From Comamonas odontotermitis (GTDB taxonomy: Bacteria > Pseudomonadota > Gammaproteobacteria > Burkholderiales > Burkholderiaceae_C): DNA of 64,000 bases. The stretch covers positions 3,893,001-3,957,000 of the forward strand of contig NZ_CP083451.1 of assembly GCF_020080045.1 (NCBI RefSeq), given 5' to 3'. A program made the position numbers and the translations under genes. The number at the start of each line of letters is the position of its first letter. The stretch's first letter is position 1. Under the pieces are notes generated by a model that worked only from the letters and a program-made list of their open reading frames with translations, did no database searches and had not been told where the DNA came from. This document shows, in pieces, positions 38,988 to 45,793 of the stretch.

Positions 38988-41567
38988 ATGCAGATCACCC
39001 GCACCCGAGCCCTGCGTGGCCCCAACCTCTGGACCCGCAGCACCGCCATCGAAGCCGTCGTGCACTGTGACGACAGCGAACTGCTGTACACCGCCATGCC
39101 CGGCTTTGAAGAAAAGCTGCGCGCGCGCTTCCCCACCATTGGCACGCTGCAGCCGCATGGCGCGGCCCAGCAGCTGTCACTGGCCTATGTGCTGGAGCGC
39201 GCTGCCCTGTCGCTGCAAGCCCAGGCTGGTTGCCCCGTTACCTTCAGCCGCACGCAGGAGACCGTGGAACGCGGCACCTTCCAGGTGGTGGTTGAATACA
39301 CAGAAGAAGCCGTGGGCAAGCTGGCCATGGAAAAGGCCGAGGCGCTGATCCAGGCCGCACTGAACGACACCGCCTTCGATGCGGATGCCACGATTGCCCA
39401 ATTGCGCGAGTTGGACGAAGACGACCGCATTGGCCCCTCCACGGGTGCCATTGTCGATGCCGCCGTCGCCCGGGGCATTCCGTTCCGGCGCCTGACCACC
39501 GGCTCGCTCGTGCAGCTGGGCTGGGGCTCGAAGGCCCGCCGCTTCCAGGCGGCAGAGCTCGACTCCACGAGCGCCGTTGCTGAATCGATTGCGCAGGACA
39601 AGGACCTGACCAAACGCCTGCTGCATGCCGCTGGCGTGCCCGTGCCCATGGGTCGCCCCGTGGTCGATGTGGAAGACGCCTGGGCCGTGGCCCAGGAAGT
39701 GGGCCTGCCTGTCGTGGTCAAGCCGCAGGATGGCAACCAGGGCAAGGGCGTGGTGGTCAACATCACCACCCGCGAAGGCCTGGAAGCTGCCTACAAGGTG
39801 GCAAGCGAATTTGGCGATGAAATCCTGGTCGAGCGCTTTCTGCCCGGCCACGACTTCCGCATGCTGGTCGTTGGCGGCCAGCTGGTGGCAGCGGCCCGCC
39901 GCGAGCCGCCCCAGGTGCTGGGCGACGGCCAGCACACCATCCGCGAGCTGGTGAACATCGTCAACCAGGACCCTCGCCGCGGCTCGGGCCATGGCACGGC
40001 GCTCACCAAGGTTCGCCTCGATGACATCGCCATCGCCCGCATCGCCAGCGAAGGCCTCACACCAGACAGCGTGCCCGCCCAGGGCCAGCGCGTGGTGCTG
40101 CGCAACAACGCCAACCTGTCCACCGGCGGCAGCGCCACCGATGTGACCGACGATGTGCATCCCGAGATCGCCGCACGCGCCATTGAAGCCGCCCAGACCA
40201 TCGGCCTGCACATCTGTGGCGTGGATGTGGTCTGCGAAACCATGCTCAAGCCGCTGGAAGAGCAAAGCGGCGGCATTGTCGAAGTCAATGCCGCCCCCGG
40301 CCTGCGCATGCACCTGGCGCCCTCGTTCGGCCGCCCGCGCAATGTCGGCGTGCCCATGGTGGACGAGCTGTTCGCCCCGGGCGACGATGGCCGTATTCCC
40401 GTGGTGGCCGTCACCGGCACCAACGGCAAGACCACGACCACACGCGTGATCACCCACCTGTTCACCTCGCACGGCTGGCGCACCGCCATGACCAACACCG
40501 ATGGTGTGTGGGTCAACGGCCGCCAGATCGACAGCGGCGATTGCTCCGGTCCCAAGAGCGCCCGCAACGCCCTCGCCCACCCCGAAACCGATGCAGCCGT
40601 GCTCGAATGCGCGCGCGGCGGCATCCTGCGCGAAGGCCTGGGCTTTGACCGCTGCCAGGTGGCGGTCGTCACCAACGTGGGCGAAGGCGACCACCTGGGC
40701 CTGAACTACATCACCACCAAGGAAGATGTGGGCGTGCTGAAGCGCGTCATTGTGCAGAACGTGGCGCCTACCGGCTATGCCGTGCTGAACGCGGCCGATC
40801 CGCTCGTGGCCGCCATGGCCCATGTCTGCCCCGGCAAGGTCATCTTCTTTGCGGCCGACCGCCACCACCCCGTCATGGCCACGCACCGCGCCCAGGGCAG
40901 CCGCGTGGTCTATGTGGATGGCGACAGCATCGTGGCCGCCGAAGGCTCGTGGCGCGAATCCATTCCGCTGCGCGAGATTCCGCTCACCCGCAATGGCACC
41001 ATCACCTTCCAGGTGGAAAACATCATGGCATCCATCGGCGCCGCCTGGGCGACGGGCCTGCCCTGGCAGACCATCCGCCGCGGCCTCGCGGGTTTCTTGA
41101 GCGACAGCGACAATGCGCCTGCCCGCTTCAATGTGATGGATTACAAGGGCGCCACCATCATTGCCGACTACGGCCACAACCCGGATGCCATGCGCGCCCT
41201 GGTGCAGGCCGTGGAAGCCATGCCCGCCAAGCGCCGCAGCGTGGTCATCAGCGGCGCGGGCGATCGCCGTGACCAGGACATCATCGAGCAGACCCAGATC
41301 CTGGGCAAGGTGTTCGACGACGTGATCCTGTACCAGGATGCCTGTCAGCGTGGCCGCGAAGACGGCGAGGTGCTGGCCCTGCTGCAAAAGGGCCTGCAAG
41401 GTGCGCCGCGCACCAGCTATGTCACCGAAATCCACGGCGAATTCATCGCCATCGACCACGCGCTCTCGCGCCTGCAACCGGACGACCTGTGCCTGGTGCT
41501 GGTGGACCAAGTGGAAGAAGCGCTGGCACATCTGCGCAAGCACGTGGCAGAAGCCGCGCTGGCCTGA
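38988..41567 (+). CDS. cphA: Cyanophycin synthetase
   Basis: 859 aa, the usual CphA1 length. Makes the storage polymer cyanophycin by alternately adding Asp to the backbone (ATP-grasp domain) and Arg to the side chain (Mur-ligase domain). ATP-grasp: 'VGLPVVVKPQDGNQGKGVVV', 'GIVEVNAAPGLRMHLAPS'. Mur-ligase P-loop intact: 'VTGTNGKTTTTRVI' (about 474-487), followed by 'LECARGGILREGLGFD' and 'VTNVGEGDHLG'. Lies 95 nt after the paralog on the same strand. Product is an insoluble cytoplasmic granule of N storage. Confidence 0.96.
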   Translation: MQITRTRALRGPNLWTRSTAIEAVVHCDDSELLYTAMPGFEEKLRARFPTIGTLQPHGAAQQLSLAYVLERAALSLQAQAGCPVTFSRTQETVERGTFQVVVEYTEEAVGKLAMEKAEALIQAALNDTAFDADATIAQLRELDEDDRIGPSTGAIVDAAVARGIPFRRLTTGSLVQLGWGSKARRFQAAELDSTSAVAESIAQDKDLTKRLLHAAGVPVPMGRPVVDVEDAWAVAQEVGLPVVVKPQDGNQGKGVVVNITTREGLEAAYKVASEFGDEILVERFLPGHDFRMLVVGGQLVAAARREPPQVLGDGQHTIRELVNIVNQDPRRGSGHGTALTKVRLDDIAIARIASEGLTPDSVPAQGQRVVLRNNANLSTGGSATDVTDDVHPEIAARAIEAAQTIGLHICGVDVVCETMLKPLEEQSGGIVEVNAAPGLRMHLAPSFGRPRNVGVPMVDELFAPGDDGRIPVVAVTGTNGKTTTTRVITHLFTSHGWRTAMTNTDGVWVNGRQIDSGDCSGPKSARNALAHPETDAAVLECARGGILREGLGFDRCQVAVVTNVGEGDHLGLNYITTKEDVGVLKRVIVQNVAPTGYAVLNAADPLVAAMAHVCPGKVIFFAADRHHPVMATHRAQGSRVVYVDGDSIVAAEGSWRESIPLREIPLTRNGTITFQVENIMASIGAAWATGLPWQTIRRGLAGFLSDSDNAPARFNVMDYKGATIIADYGHNPDAMRALVQAVEAMPAKRRSVVISGAGDRRDQDIIEQTQILGKVFDDVILYQDACQRGREDGEVLALLQKGLQGAPRTSYVTEIHGEFIAIDHALSRLQPDDLCLVLVDQVEEALAHLRKHVAEAALA

Positions 41568-41598
41568 AAAACTGCGCAGCGACCGCGCTGCCCCCCAA

Positions 41599-41619
41599 GA
41601 TGCCGGCCCGGCTGGCATC
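41599..41619 (+). repeat. Hairpin after cphA
   Basis: GATGCC...GGCATC stem 32 nt after the cphA stop, followed by an A-rich, not T-rich, stretch. Possibly mRNA 3' end processing or a REP-like remnant; the preceding CTGCGCAGCGACCGCGCTGC resembles the intergenic remnants near 13485 and 4370. Confidence 0.4.
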
Positions 41620-41697
41620 TGCTATAAAAATAAAATACAAAATCCTTGACAGATGCGCGATAGCGCAGATTTCAAGGATTTTTTACAGGAGTATTCG

Positions 41698-42189
41698 ATG
41701 ATGCGATTTGCCCCTTGCCTGCGCGCCATGCTGGTGGCCGGTGCCTGCGCCGCAGCAGGCCACGCCATGGCCAGCCCGGAGACCATTGGATCGGTGGATA
41801 CGGTCTTCAAGCTGGTCGGCCCCGACCACAAGATCGTCGTCGAAGCCTATGACGACCCCCAGGTCAAGGGCGTGACCTGCTATGTCTCGCGCGCCAAGAC
41901 CGGCGGCATCAAAGGCGGCCTGGGCCTGGCGGAAGACCGCTCGGAAGCGTCGATTGCCTGTGTGCAGGTAGGCCCCATCACCATCGAAAAGCCGATCAAG
42001 CAGCAGGATGAAGTCTTCAGCGAACGCACATCGCTGCTTTTCAAGCGCCTGCGCGTGGTGCGCATGGTCGACACCAGCCGCCACGCACTGGTGTACATGA
42101 CCTATTCCGACCGTGTGATCGAAGGCTCGCCCCAGAACAGCGTGACGGCGGTGCCGGTGCCCGCTGCGGTACAGATACCCATACGCTGA
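41698..42189 (+). CDS. creA: CreA family periplasmic protein
   Basis: 163 aa from ATG 41698 (MMRFAP; 41701 also possible), with CAGGAG upstream. A signal peptide (to about residue 23, HAMAS) is followed by the compact CreA domain: '[38 protein letters not shown]' region with the conserved Cys, '[19 protein letters not shown]', '[29 protein letters not shown]'. Function of CreA is unknown; exported. Single gene between cphA and convergent dppA. Confidence 0.92.
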   Translation: MMRFAPCLRAMLVAGACAAAGHAMASPETIGSVDTVFKLVGPDHKIVVEAYDDPQVKGVTCYVSRAKTGGIKGGLGLAEDRSEASIACVQVGPITIEKPIKQQDEVFSERTSLLFKRLRVVRMVDTSRHALVYMTYSDRVIEGSPQNSVTAVPVPAAVQIPIR

Positions 42190-42241
42190 CCAACGCAGTT
42201 GCTGCTGCGCGAGACGCCTTTGTACATCTTCGTATATTGGC

Positions 42242-43060
42242 CTAGCGCAGCATCGACGACATGGCTGACAGGCAGTTGACCATGCGCACGGCAGATTCGA
42301 TCTCGGGCGCGCTGAAGCGTACGGTGCAGCCATCCACACGCTCCAGCGTCGGCCACTGGCAGAACAGATCGGCCATGCCGGGCGAGGTGGCGGTGATCTC
42401 CACCCGCACCGGGCTGGCGGCCAGGAGCGGCTCGCACTGCGCGCGTTGCGTCAGCGCCAGCACCACCCCTTCACGGATCGCGGCCTGAGACTGCTCGGGC
42501 GACAGGCTGATGCCGCTTGCGTGGCCCGTGGCGCGCTTGGTCTGCACAAACACGGCGCAGGGAAAGAGGGCCTCGTTTTCTGCGCGCAGCACATCATCGC
42601 CTGCCAGCATCACCACCGGCGCGCCATAGGCACCGGCCAGCGCACCGTAGATATGGGCTTCGCTGGCTGTCTGGCCGTTGATACAGACCCGCGCAAACGC
42701 AAAACCATTGATGGTGTGCGCCAGAATGCCGCGCCCCTGGGCGCGCGAGTGGTAGCCCACCATGCACACCGCATCCACGCCCAGCTCCACACCGGCCACC
42801 ATGCTCAGGTAACGCGGCTTGCCTTGAATCACCTGCGCCCGCGCATCCAGCAGATCGGGCGGCATATTGCGAAAGCCGCCGTGCGAATCGTTGACGAACA
42901 CCTCGGTGGCCCCGGCTGCAAAGGCGCCATCAATCGCCGCATTGGCCTCCTGGGCCATCCAGCGGCGGGCACGCTCATACTCGGGGTTGCCCGCACGCAC
43001 CTGTTCGGCGTGGTAGACACCGGCCACGCCTTCGATATCAACAGAAATCAGTACTTTCAT
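42242..43060 (-). CDS. dppA: M55 family D-aminopeptidase (DppA-like)
   Basis: 272 aa. Zinc peptidase releasing N-terminal D-amino acids from small peptides. Metal-binding motifs 'ISVDIEGVAGV' (Asp8, Glu10), 'VNDSHGGFRN' and 'GYHSRAQGRGILAHT' are as in Bacillus DppA. No signal peptide. It sits 3 nt after a P1 peptidase gene and both follow a Bug-type binding protein, so the three are one operon for uptake and breakdown of a peptide or amide (inference). Confidence 0.92.
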   Translation of the reverse strand: MKVLISVDIEGVAGVYHAEQVRAGNPEYERARRWMAQEANAAIDGAFAAGATEVFVNDSHGGFRNMPPDLLDARAQVIQGKPRYLSMVAGVELGVDAVCMVGYHSRAQGRGILAHTINGFAFARVCINGQTASEAHIYGALAGAYGAPVVMLAGDDVLRAENEALFPCAVFVQTKRATGHASGISLSPEQSQAAIREGVVLALTQRAQCEPLLAASPVRVEITATSPGMADLFCQWPTLERVDGCTVRFSAPEIESAVRMVNCLSAMSSMLR

Positions 43061-43063
43061 TGC

Positions 43064-44134
43064 TCAGTCTTTCCACAGATCCTGCCAGCCCCAGCGGCGA
43101 TGGCCATCGCGCCCTTGCACCGTCTGCGCATGCCACATCGCATGGTAGATGGCCTGCTCCACGGCGTCGGACGCGGCGCGGAACAGCGGATCGAGCTGCG
43201 CCTCGTGCAGCATTGCCACGGCGGGCATGGGTTCGTTCACATCGGCGGGCTGCGTATAGGCACAGCTGAACGCCAGCGCAATATCGCCGCTGCCGTGGCC
43301 ATAGCAGGAGCCGGTATTCGCCAGCCCCGCAGCAGCGCGCCGGGCCACACGGCTGAGCTGGCGGCTGTCCAGCGGCGCATCGGTGGCCAGCAGCATGATG
43401 ATGCTCCCCTTGTCCACACCATCGCCGGGCGCGGCCTGCTGCTCCTTGGCCTGCAGGCGCTGCTGCAGTACCGCACCCACCGGCACACCGCCCCAGCGCA
43501 GGTCAGCGAGCTTGCCCATATTGGCCTGCACCAGCGCCCCCACGGTGTAGTGGCGGTCCGCTATTTCCACCACGCGCGAGGCCGTACCGATGCCGCCCTT
43601 GAGCTGAAAGCACGACATGCCGCGCCCCGCGCCCACTGCGCCCTGGGCCACCTCATAGGCGGCAGATTGCACGGCCTGGCGGTAGTGGTCTGCCGTCACC
43701 GCCATGCGCTGGATGTCGCTCAGGTAGCCGTCATTGCACTCCAGCACCAGCGCATTCACCGTGGGCAGGCTGCGGCCGCATTCGGGGTTGGCGGCAATGC
43801 ACTCGGCAATCTGTGCCTGCACCACGGCCGGCACGCCAAAGGTATTGGTGAGTGCGATGGGCGTTTCAATCTGGCCCAGCTCGGCCAGTTGCACCAGGCC
43901 CGCACTCTTGCCAAAGCCATTGATCACCGCCAGCCCCGCTGGCAGCTTGTGCAAAAAGGGATTGGCCACCGGCGGCACCACCACCGTCACACCGGTTTGC
44001 AGGTCGCCTTGGGCAACGGTGCAGTGGCCCACGCGCAGGCCCGCCACATCGGTAATGGCATTGCGCGGCCCGGCGGGCAAATGGCCGACCCGGGGCACAG
44101 CGGCGCAGGCTGCCAGCAGTTGTGCATCAGTCAA
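43064..44134 (-). CDS. P1 family peptidase (DmpA/BapA-type aminopeptidase)
   Basis: 356 aa. Self-processing N-terminal-nucleophile-like hydrolase of the DmpA family, acting on D-Ala- or beta-amino-acid peptides. Hallmarks: 'ITDVAGLRVGHCTV', 'GLAVINGFGKSAGL', 'ALTNTFGVPAV', 'AVGAGRGMSCFQLKGGIGTASR', and the cleavage/nucleophile site Gly-Ser in 'KGSIIMLLATDAPLDSRQL' (Ser about 243). The start overlaps the preceding binding-protein gene by 8 nt. Cytoplasmic by lack of a signal. Confidence 0.93.
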   Translation of the reverse strand: MTDAQLLAACAAVPRVGHLPAGPRNAITDVAGLRVGHCTVAQGDLQTGVTVVVPPVANPFLHKLPAGLAVINGFGKSAGLVQLAELGQIETPIALTNTFGVPAVVQAQIAECIAANPECGRSLPTVNALVLECNDGYLSDIQRMAVTADHYRQAVQSAAYEVAQGAVGAGRGMSCFQLKGGIGTASRVVEIADRHYTVGALVQANMGKLADLRWGGVPVGAVLQQRLQAKEQQAAPGDGVDKGSIIMLLATDAPLDSRQLSRVARRAAAGLANTGSCYGHGSGDIALAFSCAYTQPADVNEPMPAVAMLHEAQLDPLFRAASDAVEQAIYHAMWHAQTVQGRDGHRRWGWQDLWKD

Positions 44135-45149
44135 TGTGCGCCCCCGAATCCTGCACCACCTGCTTCCAGTAGGCCAACTCGGCAGGCAGCGCTGCCTTGA
44201 AGCTGCGCGGATCGGACTGCACGGGCTCTGCGCCCAGCCCCTTCAACCGCTCTGCCATGGCGGGCGTTGCCATCACCTTGGCGATGGCAGCGTGTAGCCG
44301 GGTGACGATGGCATCAGGCGTGCCAGCGGGTGCAAACAGGCCGTACCAGCTGGTGACCGCAAGATCCTTGCCCAGGGGCGCAATATCGGGGGCCAGCTGC
44401 GTCGGCTTGTCGGAGGCGACACCCAGCACGCGCAGCTTGCCGCTGGTCACAAAGGGCATCACACCGGGAAAGCTGCCGAACGTCATGGGCAACTGGCCCG
44501 CCACCACATCGGTGGCCGCAGCCGATGCGCCCTTGTACGGCACATGCAGCAGCTCGATCTTCTTCTGCTTTTTCAGCATTTCGCCCAGCAGGTGGTTGAG
44601 CGTGCCGTTGCCTGCCGAGGCATATTCCACCTTGCCCGGGTGGGCCTTGGCATAGGCCACCAGCTCGTCCAGCGTTTTGGCGGGGAATCTGGGGTTGACT
44701 ACCAGCAGGTATGGCGCCACCGCCAGTTGCATGATGGGCGTGAAATCCTTGAGCGGATCAAACGGCACCGTGGTGTAGAGCGCCGGGTTGATGGTGTAGG
44801 CGCTTTGCGCTGTCACCAGGAAGGTGTAGCCGTCTGCCGCAGCGCGCGCCACCTGGCTGGTGCCCAGGTTGCCATTGGCACCGGGCCGGTTCTCCACCAC
44901 CACGGGCTGGCCCAGCGAGTTCTCCAGGCCCTGCGCCACCGCGCGGGCAATCACATCGTTGGCACCACCGGGCGCCTGGGGCACGATGAAGGTGATGGGT
45001 TTGGCAGGCCAGTTGCCCACCGCCTGCGCCCAGGCCTGCGGCGCGCCAGCGAGCACAGCAGCGCCAGCGGCCACTACCAGCCACCTGCGCTTGAAGAAGA
45101 AAACAGCTGTTGACGAACGGCCAGTGCGCGCCACAACATCAAATTTCAT
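44127..45149 (-). CDS. Bug/TctC-type periplasmic solute-binding protein
   Basis: 340 aa from the ATG at 45149; the frame stays open upstream but without a leader. Bug proteins are periplasmic receptors, very numerous in Burkholderiales, mostly orphan. Signal peptide (RRWLVVAAGAAVLAGAPQAWA), then 'WPAKPITFIVPQAPGGANDVIARAVA', 'VVVENRPGANGNLGTSQVARA' and 'LHVPYKGASAAATDVVAGQL' as in the family. No TctA/TctB genes adjoin it, so the ligand may be sensed or transported by partners elsewhere. The two downstream peptidases suggest a peptide-like or D-amino acid amide ligand. Confidence 0.93.
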   Translation of the reverse strand: MKFDVVARTGRSSTAVFFFKRRWLVVAAGAAVLAGAPQAWAQAVGNWPAKPITFIVPQAPGGANDVIARAVAQGLENSLGQPVVVENRPGANGNLGTSQVARAAADGYTFLVTAQSAYTINPALYTTVPFDPLKDFTPIMQLAVAPYLLVVNPRFPAKTLDELVAYAKAHPGKVEYASAGNGTLNHLLGEMLKKQKKIELLHVPYKGASAAATDVVAGQLPMTFGSFPGVMPFVTSGKLRVLGVASDKPTQLAPDIAPLGKDLAVTSWYGLFAPAGTPDAIVTRLHAAIAKVMATPAMAERLKGLGAEPVQSDPRSFKAALPAELAYWKQVVQDSGAHID

Positions 45150-45231
45150 AGCAAACTCTTTCGGTAGTTTTGAACTTGTTGGCAGCACCCTCCGGTTGCT
45201 GCGCAATGGAGCCTGTGCATTGTTGCACCGG

Positions 45232-45693
45232 TCACGCCGGTGGCCGGGCGACAAAGGCTTGCTTGTCGTGGCGGTCAAAACCCGCGCCTTCATAAAACTG
45301 CATCACCGCTTCGTCCTTGCGGCCAGTCATCAGCATGGCCTTGTAGCACCCCTGGGCCCAGGCCTGCTGCAAGGCGTGCTGCAGTACAGCCTTGCCAAAC
45401 CCGCGCTGCCGGAATGCGCTGTGCGTCACCACGTTCTCAATCAAACCATACGGTCTGCAGCCGCGCGTGAGGTTGGGGATGGTGGTGAGCACACAACTGG
45501 CCACCAGCTGGCCGTCCACCAAGCCGCCCACGTAGACATTGCGCGGATCGGCCACCAGGTCTGCCCAGATGGCCTCCACGCGAGCAGGAGACGGCAGAGG
45601 GTCGTCTGATGCATGCAAGTGCTGGTAGAGCGCCAGCAGCGCCTGCAAATCGCCAGCGACAAGCGGCCGGATATGCAATACGGAATCTTTCAT
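45232..45693 (-). CDS. GNAT family N-acetyltransferase
   Basis: 153 aa from the ATG at 45693. Acetyl-CoA-dependent N-acetyltransferase fold: 'LHIRPLVAGDLQALLALYQHL' (strand 1/helix 1), 'VVTHSAFRQRGFGKAVLQHAL' (the R/Q-x-x-G-x-G/A acetyl-CoA loop, about 90-110), and 'AVMQFYEGAGFDRHDKQAFV'. Substrate unknown. Not clearly linked to neighbours. Confidence 0.9.
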   Translation of the reverse strand: MKDSVLHIRPLVAGDLQALLALYQHLHASDDPLPSPARVEAIWADLVADPRNVYVGGLVDGQLVASCVLTTIPNLTRGCRPYGLIENVVTHSAFRQRGFGKAVLQHALQQAWAQGCYKAMLMTGRKDEAVMQFYEGAGFDRHDKQAFVARPPA

Positions 45694-45793
45694 GGCGCGG
45701 CGGCCCACGGATGACACGGAAGCTGCCAATTTACAGGCAAAGCGCCCACAGCACGCGCGAACCGTTCCGCCTTGGCGACAAAAGCTGCTACGG

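Noticed and set aside
41599..41640. A standard intrinsic terminator after cphA
   Set aside because: The GATGCC/GGCATC hairpin is followed by an A-rich stretch with no T-run on the coding strand.
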